Shown: in pieces, positions 1-5,458 of the stretch
Layout of the letters: every line of letters begins with the position of its first letter
Numbering within the stretch: position 1 is the first letter of the stretch
Assembly: GCA_031273705.1 (NCBI GenBank)
Contig: JAISRJ010000056.1
Coordinates: 1-5,458, forward strand
Source of the DNA: Clostridiales bacterium
Lineage (GTDB): Bacteria; Bacillota; Clostridia; Lachnospirales; WQUN01
Length of the DNA: 5,458 nt
Direction of reading: 5' to 3'
Notes under the pieces: generated by a model
What the model was told of the DNA's origin: nothing
Database searches by the model: none
What the model saw: only the letters and a program-made list of their open reading frames with translations
Made by a program: the position numbers and the translations under genes

Positions 1-2
1 GA

Positions 3-272
3 ACATTAGCCGGTATGTCCTTAGTGTTAAGACTGTCGGCGGTTTATGCCGCCGCGCTGACCGCAAGCCTTATTACCGCGTTCATTTATCGCAAAAATTT
101 ACCTTATCCAAACAGCCTCATTCTGCCATTGGGAATGGCGCTGTTTTTTTTATGTGATATTAATGTGGGGCTTTACAATATAGTATCGGCTGATAATAAT
201 ATCTTTTGGATACTTATATGGGTATGCTATTTACCATCGCAAACACTTTTGGCGCTTAGCGCAAAAAAATAG
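3..272 (+). CDS. C-terminal part of a polytopic membrane protein, YhhN/lysoplasmalogenase-like (5' truncated)
   Basis: The frame is open to the left edge of the window (codons before the first ATG at 15 read T-L-A-G with no stop). There is no ribosome binding site ahead of that ATG, so this is the end of a longer gene, not an 85-residue protein. About 90 residues are visible. They form at least three hydrophobic stretches, consistent with membrane helices, separated by a short basic segment (IYRKN) and a polar loop (VSADNN). The pattern LGMALFFLCDINVGL followed by WVCYLPSQTLLALS resembles the C-terminal helices of the YhhN family, whose members include lysoplasmalogenases (cleaving the vinyl-ether bond of lysoplasmalogens) and whose usual length is about 200-230 residues. 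The assignment rests on memory of this family pattern, so function is tentative; an unrelated small membrane protein is possible. The stop codon TAG overlaps the AGGAG site of the next gene, so the two are probably co-transcribed. Confidence 0.55.
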   Translation, partial: TLAGMSLVLRLSAVYAAALTASLITAFIYRKNLPYPNSLILPLGMALFFLCDINVGLYNIVSADNNIFWILIWVCYLPSQTLLALSAKK

Positions 273-284
273 GAGAGTTAAAAT

Positions 285-1094
285 ATGATTACCGCGTCTT
301 GGATTATAGAAAAAATGGAAAAAATAGCTCCTCAATCCACAGCCATAAGTTGGGATAATGTCGGGCTTTTGATAGGGGATATTAATAAACCTATAAAGAA
401 AATTCTTATCGCGCTGGACGCCTTGGATAGCGTTATATCCGAGGCGATTGAATGGGGCGCGGATATGATAATCACTCATCACCCATTAATTTTCCGTCCG
501 CTTAAAACAATAACGACGCGTGATCACATCGAACGGCGCGTATTCACGCTCGTCCGCGCTGATATCTGTCTGTTCAGCGCCCATACGAATCTGGATTCGG
601 CTATGGGCGGCGTAAACGATGTATTGTTTGAACGATTAGGACTTATCGAAAAGGAAATACTCATAACAGACGATTCGGATTACAAGAACATCGGACGTGT
701 TGGAAGACTGCCTGTTCCAACACGGCTTGACGAATTGGCGCGGTGCACGGCGGACGTGTTAGGGCTGGAAACCATCCGTTATTGCGGCAATCCTTCAAGC
801 ATAATAAATAAAGTCGCGCTTTGTTCCGGCGGAGGGTCCGAACAAGTTTTATTTGACGCCGTCCTAAAAAATAAGTGCGAGCTATTTATTACGGGCGACA
901 TAAAATATCACGACGCGCAAAACGCTCTGCATCAAGGTCTGTATCTAATAGACGCGACACATTTTGCGAGTGAGGTCGTTATTGTTCCGCGTCTGGCGGA
1001 TTATTTGAGCAAAGCGGCCGTATCTGACAGGGTTGAATTGGAAATAAGAGCATTTATGAGTGGACAGCCGTTTAGAAATTGGCTTAAAGTTTAA
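285..1094 (+). CDS. Nif3-like dinuclear metal center protein
   Basis: A 269-residue protein of the Nif3/YbgI/YqfO family, cytosolic proteins that form toroidal hexamers with a two-metal site in each subunit. Their biochemical role is not settled; family members are often annotated as GTP cyclohydrolase I type 2 homologs on thin evidence. The metal-site pattern is complete: THHPL (H65, H66), SAHTNLD (H100, D104), GDIKYHD (D205, H209) and DATHFASE (H226, E230). The HH..D..H..E set matches the ligands known from the family. The length fits the short form; the PII-like insertion of about 100 residues found in Bacillus YqfO-type proteins is absent. The start is set by AGGAG at 271-275, nine bases before the ATG. 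It follows the membrane protein by 12 nt and precedes the kinase by 13 nt, so it sits mid-operon. In many Firmicutes nif3 follows a tRNA methyltransferase gene (trmK); here a membrane protein occupies that place. Confidence 0.94.
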   Translation: MITASWIIEKMEKIAPQSTAISWDNVGLLIGDINKPIKKILIALDALDSVISEAIEWGADMIITHHPLIFRPLKTITTRDHIERRVFTLVRADICLFSAHTNLDSAMGGVNDVLFERLGLIEKEILITDDSDYKNIGRVGRLPVPTRLDELARCTADVLGLETIRYCGNPSSIINKVALCSGGGSEQVLFDAVLKNKCELFITGDIKYHDAQNALHQGLYLIDATHFASEVVIVPRLADYLSKAAVSDRVELEIRAFMSGQPFRNWLKV

Positions 1095-1107
1095 AGGGGG
1101 TTAGTTC

Positions 1108-2748
1108 ATGATAACAGTAGATATAAAAGACTATGGCGAACTAATCGTTCAAGCGGGCATCACATTGTGGGAAATAAGCAAGCTTATACCCGAAAGAGAA
1201 AATCCTATAATCCTGGCGAAGGTTAATCAGCATATAGACGATCTAATCGCCCCGGTAACGATGGATTGTCAAGTGGAATTTCTAGACATAACCGACAGAG
1301 AAGGCTTTCGAGCATACCAGCGTTCGACTTCCTTTCTGATGATATATGCCGCCAAATCAATTCTAGGAAAAAAAGCGAGGATTGTAATCGAGCATTCAAT
1401 AAATAAAAATTACTACTGTGAGATTTACGAGCCGGTGGAAATAACCGACGAACTATTGGAACAGATAGAAAATAAAATGAGGGAAATCGCCGAGCAGGGA
1501 CTCATAATAGAAAAACTTGCGTTACCTGTAGATCAGGGATTGAAAATTGCCGAGGAGCTAGGACTGGACGATAAAATATCGCTCCTTAAATACAGGCGTT
1601 CCAGCAATGTAAATTTTTATAAACTGGATTGGTTCTACGATTATTTTTATGGGCAGATGATACCGTCTACAGGGCTTATCGGCAGTTTTAAACTGTTGAA
1701 ACGGTCTAAGGGCTTTTTATTGCAGTTTCCTTCGCCGGATAACGCGAATGAAATGTCGGAGTTGACGCCGCATATAAAAATTTCAGAAGTATTCGCGGAA
1801 TCTAACGAATGGGCACGAATTCTAAACGCGGATACAGTCGGCGCGCTTAATAATTTGATATGCGAAGGTAAACTTAGCGAGATTATTCGTATTAATGAAG
1901 CTCTGCACGAAAAGAAAATCGCGTACCTTGCGGATCAAATTCACCAGGAAAAAAAGAATATTGTGCTTATAGCCGGTCCGTCGTCTTCAGGAAAAACGAC
2001 ATTCGCGCAGAGATTATGCGTTCAAATGCGTGTGAATGGTTTGCGGCCTTCGGTAATAAACCTGGATGATTATTTTGTGGAACGGGCGTTGACCCCGCGT
2101 GACGACGAGGGAAATTATGATTACGAAACAGTGGATGCCATTGACTTAGAGCGGCTTAACGAAGATCTGAATAATTTACTAAAAGGTGAGGAAGTGCAGC
2201 TGCCCCAATATAATTTTATAGATGGCACACGGGAATATAAAGGCAGAATTATGCGGCTGAAGCCGGACGATGTTCTTATTATAGAGGGCATTCACGGGCT
2301 TAACGAAAGATTAACCGAGTTGATTCCGCACGATAAAAAGTTTAAGATTTTTGTTTCCGCGCTTACTCAATTAAATATAGATGATCATAACCGGATAGCC
2401 ACCACCGACTCTCGGCTGATTAGGCGCATAGTGCGCGACCACCGCGCGAGAGGAGCGGACGCGCTTCATACGATTAACATGTGGATGTCGGTGTTAAGGG
2501 GCGAAAATAAATATATATTCCCATTCCAAGAAGAGGCGGACGGATTCTTTAATTCAGCTTTAATTTACGAAATGTGCATCCTAAAACAATTCGCCGAACC
2601 GCTGTTATTTAATGTAAAGAAAAACGCTCCGGAATATACGGAGGCAAGGCGGCTTATAAAATTCCTGGATACGTTTTTGGGGGTAAGCAGTGAGCATGTG
2701 GTTGCAAATTCTATTTTGCGTGAGTTTATCGGCGGAAGCTGCTTTTAA
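1108..2748 (+). CDS. Nucleoside (uridine) kinase-like protein with N-terminal TGS and ThrRS-like domains
   Basis: A 546-residue two-part cytosolic protein. Residues 1-60 look like a TGS domain. Residues about 65-210 resemble the second additional (editing) domain of threonyl-tRNA synthetase, including a segment PSTGLIGSFKLL that parallels the synthetase. Residues about 280-500 are a uridine kinase/phosphoribulokinase-type P-loop kinase: Walker A GPSSSGKT (290-297), LDDYF (319-323), a YDYETVDAIDL segment, LPQYNF, a Walker-B-like strand LIIEGIHGLN (about 390-398) and an arginine-rich lid RLIRRIVRDHRARG (436-449). It should phosphorylate a nucleoside with NTP, plausibly uridine or cytidine in pyrimidine salvage; the true substrate cannot be read from sequence. 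The same domain architecture is known in clostridial and Thermotoga proteins annotated as nucleoside kinases. The histidine/cysteine metal ligands of the synthetase editing site are all replaced (see findings), so no editing activity is expected. The start follows AAGGGGG at 1094-1100. The stop TAA overlaps the next start as TAATG. Confidence 0.9.
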   Translation: MITVDIKDYGELIVQAGITLWEISKLIPERENPIILAKVNQHIDDLIAPVTMDCQVEFLDITDREGFRAYQRSTSFLMIYAAKSILGKKARIVIEHSINKNYYCEIYEPVEITDELLEQIENKMREIAEQGLIIEKLALPVDQGLKIAEELGLDDKISLLKYRRSSNVNFYKLDWFYDYFYGQMIPSTGLIGSFKLLKRSKGFLLQFPSPDNANEMSELTPHIKISEVFAESNEWARILNADTVGALNNLICEGKLSEIIRINEALHEKKIAYLADQIHQEKKNIVLIAGPSSSGKTTFAQRLCVQMRVNGLRPSVINLDDYFVERALTPRDDEGNYDYETVDAIDLERLNEDLNNLLKGEEVQLPQYNFIDGTREYKGRIMRLKPDDVLIIEGIHGLNERLTELIPHDKKFKIFVSALTQLNIDDHNRIATTDSRLIRRIVRDHRARGADALHTINMWMSVLRGENKYIFPFQEEADGFFNSALIYEMCILKQFAEPLLFNVKKNAPEYTEARRLIKFLDTFLGVSSEHVVANSILREFIGGSCF

Positions 2749-3584
2749 TGTATATAGAGAATTTATCGGAAAAATTGGCGGCTGCGGGTTTGTTTATAAC
2801 CGCGGTTGTGTCCGCGGGATGCTGGGCGGGGAAAAATTGGATAAAGATAAAACATGAGCGTGTTATAATTGATTGGCTGCCTTTACATCTAAACGGACTG
2901 AAGATTCTGCATATATCTGACTTGCATGGTAATAATGAGGAAAAAATGAATCTGGATGTGTGGTCAGCTATTGAGCGAATGGAGTTTGATATCGCGGCCA
3001 TAACGGGGGATATGGTCGTAGGGGAATATGAACAGGTTTTACCGCATATTCCGCATATAAAACGTCTTGCGCGCCGGGTTCCCGTTTTTTATGTAGAGGG
3101 CAATCATGAGCAAATGTTCTATGAAGAAATGGCGGAGCTTTTGGAATCTGTCGGAGTTACGACTTTGGAAAATGAAAAGCAAGTTTTTCGCGTACAGTCT
3201 TTCGGTGATGTGCCGCTGATAGGCTTTAGGGATTACACTACTCTGATAAGCAACAGATTTGCCGGTATAAGCGAGCTGCTGCGCTCAAACAGCGGTAAGT
3301 TTCATATAATCTTAAGCCACCAGCCGCAAATTTTTAAACGGATGAGAAATCTGGAGTTGGGGTTGGTGCTCTCGGGGCACACGCACGGCGGGCAGGTTCG
3401 GTTTCCTCCGTTGCCTACATTATACGCGCCGGGGCAGGGCGTTCTTCCAAAGTACGGAGACGGATGGTACACAGAGGGTAAAAACATGTTATACATCTCC
3501 CGCGGGATAGGGACGACAGTATTCCCTATTCGTATGTTTAACAGACCTGAATTAGCGGTTATAGAATTATGTAAAAATTATTAA
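2748..3584 (+). CDS. Membrane-anchored metallophosphoesterase (YkuE/YaeI-like)
   Basis: A 278-residue calcineurin-like phosphoesterase with every canonical metal-binding block: SDLHG (D58, H60), GDMV (D88), GNHE (N119, H120), SHQP (H191) and GHTHGGQ (H211, H213). This arrangement fits the YkuE/YaeI-type group, reported to act on phosphodiester or lipid A/UDP-diacylglucosamine-like substrates in some members; the substrate here is unknown. Residues about 8-26 form one hydrophobic helix (LAAAGLFITAVVSAGCWAG) followed by basic residues (KNWIKIKHER), so the enzyme is probably tethered to the membrane. The twin-arginine signal known from Bacillus YkuE is not seen, so whether the catalytic domain faces in or out is undetermined. 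The start shares a base with the kinase stop (TAATG), implying translational coupling; GGAAG at 2734-2738 inside the kinase gene may serve as the ribosome binding site. It is the last gene before the terminator. Confidence 0.93.
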   Translation: MYIENLSEKLAAAGLFITAVVSAGCWAGKNWIKIKHERVIIDWLPLHLNGLKILHISDLHGNNEEKMNLDVWSAIERMEFDIAAITGDMVVGEYEQVLPHIPHIKRLARRVPVFYVEGNHEQMFYEEMAELLESVGVTTLENEKQVFRVQSFGDVPLIGFRDYTTLISNRFAGISELLRSNSGKFHIILSHQPQIFKRMRNLELGLVLSGHTHGGQVRFPPLPTLYAPGQGVLPKYGDGWYTEGKNMLYISRGIGTTVFPIRMFNRPELAVIELCKNY

Positions 3585-3615
3585 GGGCTATCGCGTTGAC
3601 GATTAGCCCTTTTTT
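3583..3615 (+). terminator. Rho-independent terminator ending the four-gene operon
   Basis: An 8-bp stem AAGGGCTA (3583-3590) pairs with TAGCCCTT (3604-3611). Inside it TCG (3591-3593) can pair with CGA (3600-3602), leaving one bulged T and the six-base loop CGTTGA. A run of six T follows (3610-3615). The stem begins within the stop codon of the phosphoesterase gene, so it directly closes that transcript and isolates the pilin gene from read-through. Confidence 0.87.
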
Positions 3616-3880
3616 ATATTCGCAAGCGCAAACGTTTGCCAATTATATATTGTTTGCCGCGTACCCATAGGTACGCAAGCGGCCGTCTGACGCGGCGTTG
3701 TGTGGAAAGGATCGTATAGATGGCAAATGACCCCACCCGCTAAATATATAAACATTTCTTCCGATATCTTATTTGAGGCACAAAACATAAAGACAAAAAC
3801 ACTTACGACAAGGATGCGGCGAGTTGCTTATCGGGACTGCCGATATTTTAATCAATTTAATTTTCGTAATTAAAATTATG
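3616..3880 (+). other. Non-coding leader region upstream of the pilin gene
   Basis: About 265 nt with no convincing gene on either strand. From left to right it contains a 12-bp palindrome (3628-3639), an AT-rich stretch with a TATATT hexamer (3646-3651), a GC-rich block (3656-3696) with a 7-bp, 4-nt-loop hairpin (3659-3676), a possible tiny ORF MANDPTR (3720-3743) behind AAAGGA, an A-rich single-stranded-looking stretch (3780-3805), a 6-bp hairpin (3829-3845) and an AT-only stem (3856-3874). The promoter of the pilin gene must lie here, but no hexamer pair is compelling. Candidates are TATATT at 3646-3651 with a poor -35, and TTGCTT (3824-3829) with TTTAAT (3847-3852) at 17-bp spacing. A riboswitch of a known class was looked for by eye and not recognised. 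Confidence 0.6.
3628..3639. promoter_or_regulatory. Candidate operator: 12-bp perfect palindrome of LacI-family type
   Basis: GCAAACGTTTGC is perfectly self-complementary with a central CG, the hallmark of LacI/GalR-family operators. In its context it matches 13 of 16 positions of the E. coli PurR box as I recall it (ACGCAAACGTTTGCGT). It lies just upstream of the TATATT hexamer at 3646-3651, where a bound repressor would overlap a promoter. No regulator gene is in the window, so the assignment is an inference. Confidence 0.3.
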
Positions 3881-3887
3881 AGGAGGT
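3881..3887 (+). promoter_or_regulatory. Strong ribosome binding site of the pilin gene
   Basis: AGGAGGT is a full match to the anti-Shine-Dalgarno core and lies six bases ahead of the ATG at 3894. It fixes the pilin start and implies high translation, as expected for a major structural subunit. Confidence 0.85.
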
Positions 3888-3893
3888 AATTGA

Positions 3894-5458
3894 ATGAAAC
3901 GGCTTTTAAGCGCGGTTGTAACCAGTCTATTAGTGGTATCCTGCATGACTTTTCCGGCGCTGGCAAGTAATCCCAGCATACCCACCGAAGGTTCCATCAC
4001 CATAAATAATACCGAGGCTGGGAAAAAGTACGATATATACAGAATTTTTGACCTAAGCTTGAGTATCAAGGCCGACGACTCAAAGAATTACGCTTACACA
4101 ATAAATCCGAAATTCACGGATTTCTTTGCCGGCTTAACACCTCCTATTACCAGTGACGCGGCCGCTGTTCAGTATGTTTCTGACATGGTTGAGGATTCGG
4201 TAGAGACGACGGCTTTCGCGGAGGCCGCAAAAGCCTATGCCTTACCCCTGGATAAAGCAAATCAACTGTCGGGCGTTAAATATTCCGCGGTAGCCACCGG
4301 TACAACGGTTGTATTCAGCAATGTAGCCCTTGGATACTACCTGGTGTATCCGGAAGGCACATCGAATGGTTTGTGTAACCTAACTTCAACGGATCCGGAT
4401 GCCGAAATGATTCTTAAAGGCGACTATCCTACAATTGATAAAAACATCATTGTAGGGCAAATTTATCCGTTGGATATCGATCCTCCTCCGATGGATTTGA
4501 TCGGTCCACAGCCGTTAAGGCTGAAATTTAAGGGAAACAGCTATACTGTGGGTGATAGGGTTAATTACGAGCTAACATCCAGCGTGCCCGATATGACAGG
4601 TTATAACGATTATTTCTATACCATCACAGATACAATGTCCAAAGGTTTGACATTTGATGAGGATTCACTCGTAGTTATGGTGGGAAGCGATACTCTGGTT
4701 AAGGATACGGACTATACTTTAACCGTGACCACGGACGCTTTTGATAACAGCCTGATCAAAATCGTATTCAATGATTTCTACAGTTATAACAACAGAAAAG
4801 GCGACCTCATATCCGTTATTTATTCCGCCATCCTTAACGACGACGCTGTTACCGGCGCAGTCGGCAATCTAAACCATGTCACGGTAACTTACAGCAATGA
4901 CCCCAATCATGACTATACCGGCGTTGGAGACGAACCCGAAGAAGAAACTCCCGGCAGCGATAATAAGGTATATACATTCAAGCTGGACGCAACAAAACTA
5001 GACGGCAACGACGTCTCCCTTAAACTGGAGGACGCGGAGTTCTCTTTATGGACGACCACAGATAACGGTTCAACTGTAACCAAGGTTTATGACGAAAACA
5101 CCCTGTATCTGGTAACCGATACTTTGGTATCCGATGAAAACGGTAAGTTCAGCCATAAAATCGGCACCGGCCAGTATTTCCTCTTTGAGGATAAAGCCCC
5201 CGCCGGATACAATCTGATGATTGACCCATTGGTATTTAACGTTGACGCGGATATCACGGAAGACGGCAGACTGACGAACCTTATGGTTGACAACCCTGAC
5301 ATTACCGCCGATGTAACCAGCGGTACGCTCTCAGTGAATATCGCAAATAACAGCGGCACACTGCTTCCGGGTACCGGCGGCGTGGGTACTAAAGCATTTA
5401 TGATGGTCGGCGGTCTGTTATTGGCAGGTTCCGCAGCTGGTATCGTTCTTTTCAATAG
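3894..5458 (+). CDS. LPXTG-type major pilin (SpaA/SpaH/EbpC-like backbone subunit), 3' end cut by window
   Basis: Read from the ATG behind AGGAGGT, the frame stays open for 521 codons to the window edge. Residues 1-24 are a Sec signal peptide (MKRLL, hydrophobic core, cleavage likely after ALA). Residues about 27-172 are the N-terminal pilin domain (GSITINN, YDIYRIFDL, GYYLVYPEG). Residues about 178-350 are a fimbrial isopeptide D2 domain, from YPTIDKNI (K183) through ITDTMSKGLTF (D246) to VTVTYSNDP (N335). Residues about 360-487 are a C-terminal domain with DATKLD (K368) and the E-box YFLFEDKAPAGY (E432). The sorting signal LPGTG lies at 491-495, followed by a hydrophobic helix (501-521); the basic tail and stop lie beyond the edge. 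In this family a class C sortase joins subunits into covalent pili through a lysine and the LPXTG threonine, and the fibre is then attached to peptidoglycan. K-N isopeptide bonds stiffen each domain. Its own leader and the upstream terminator indicate independent transcription. No minor pilin or sortase is inside the window. Confidence 0.95.
   Translation, partial: MKRLLSAVVTSLLVVSCMTFPALASNPSIPTEGSITINNTEAGKKYDIYRIFDLSLSIKADDSKNYAYTINPKFTDFFAGLTPPITSDAAAVQYVSDMVEDSVETTAFAEAAKAYALPLDKANQLSGVKYSAVATGTTVVFSNVALGYYLVYPEGTSNGLCNLTSTDPDAEMILKGDYPTIDKNIIVGQIYPLDIDPPPMDLIGPQPLRLKFKGNSYTVGDRVNYELTSSVPDMTGYNDYFYTITDTMSKGLTFDEDSLVVMVGSDTLVKDTDYTLTVTTDAFDNSLIKIVFNDFYSYNNRKGDLISVIYSAILNDDAVTGAVGNLNHVTVTYSNDPNHDYTGVGDEPEEETPGSDNKVYTFKLDATKLDGNDVSLKLEDAEFSLWTTTDNGSTVTKVYDENTLYLVTDTLVSDENGKFSHKIGTGQYFLFEDKAPAGYNLMIDPLVFNVDADITEDGRLTNLMVDNPDITADVTSGTLSVNIANNSGTLLPGTGGVGTKAFMMVGGLLLAGSAAGIVLFN
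5364..5378 (+). other. LPGTG sortase recognition motif in the pilin
   Basis: The codons for L491-P-G-T-G495 encode an LPXTG variant with glycine at X. It is followed by GVGTK and a hydrophobic helix, the standard layout of a cell-wall sorting signal. Cleavage is expected between T494 and G495. Confidence 0.9.

Noticed and set aside
3682..3690. GCCGTCTGA, identical to the core of the Neisseria DNA uptake sequence
   Set aside because: A single copy in an apparently Gram-positive context; treated as chance.
3635..3727. Inverted TTTGCCA/TGGCAAA pair flanking the leader, as for an invertible promoter
   Set aside because: Only 7 bp match, too short for a recombinase site and expected by chance.
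3603..3788. Minus-strand open frame of 61 codons in the pilin leader
   Set aside because: It begins in the leader and ends in the terminator stem, has no recognisable domain and shows no good ribosome binding site; it is best read as chance.
3700..3846. Possible cyclic-di-GMP (GEMM-I) riboswitch, because TATCGGGACTGCCGAT vaguely resembles its 3' stem
   Set aside because: The conserved core segments of that class (GGCAAACC-like and ACGCAAAGCC-like) are not present in order; an Infernal scan with the Rfam model would settle it.
3878..3889. Mini-ORF ATG AGG AGG TAA overlapping the pilin ribosome binding site
   Set aside because: It is a by-product of an ATG preceding AGGAGGTAA; it has no ribosome binding site of its own.
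3935..3944. Lipobox-like VVSC in the pilin signal peptide (C17)
   Set aside because: The cysteine is followed by more hydrophobic sequence and a good ALA signal-peptidase-I site, and the protein has an LPGTG anchor, so a lipoprotein is unlikely.
3857..4069. Minus-strand open frame over the pilin start
   Set aside because: It lies antisense to the signal peptide and first domain of the clearly coding pilin frame.
5087..5455. Minus-strand open frame of 122 codons over the pilin 3' part
   Set aside because: The plus frame encodes the E-box and LPGTG signal; the antisense frame is proline/serine-rich without any domain and is a shadow.

Overview
The window looks like a chromosomal segment from a Gram-positive, Firmicutes-type bacterium, probably an anaerobic Clostridia-like lineage. 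The reasons are strong AGGAGG-type ribosome binding sites, a Nif3 / TGS-nucleoside kinase / metallophosphoesterase gene set, and a large surface pilin with a signal peptide and an LPGTG cell-wall sorting signal. Lineage is an inference from these features; nothing here fixes a genus.

Positions 1-3584 hold a tightly packed run of four plus-strand genes. They are the 3' end of a small polytopic membrane protein that resembles YhhN/lysoplasmalogenase, a short-form Nif3 dinuclear-metal protein, a nucleoside (uridine) kinase-like protein with a threonyl-tRNA-synthetase-like N-terminal half, and a membrane-anchored metallophosphoesterase. The gaps are 12 nt, 13 nt and a 1-nt TAATG overlap, so they are very likely one transcript. 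A clear intrinsic terminator at 3583-3615 closes it.

Positions 3616-3893 are a non-coding leader of about 280 nt between the terminator and the pilin gene. It holds a 12-bp perfect palindrome resembling a LacI-family operator, a compact GC-rich hairpin, a possible 7-codon leader ORF, competing short stem segments, and finally a consensus AGGAGGT ribosome binding site. None of the regulatory readings is proven.

Positions 3894-5458 hold a major pilin (backbone fimbrial subunit) of the SpaA/SpaH/EbpC type, with signal peptide, N-terminal domain, fimbrial-isopeptide D2 domain, a C-terminal domain with an E-box, and LPGTG plus membrane helix. The frame is open to the end of the window, so only the last residues and the stop codon are missing. 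A class C sortase and minor pilins would be expected nearby, outside the window.

The two halves are functionally separate: an intracellular/membrane housekeeping operon, then an independently transcribed surface-adhesion gene. I found no strongly supported new system. The most interesting items are the structured pilin leader, the loss of all four metal-site residues in the kinase's synthetase-like domain, and the missing canonical pilin motif.
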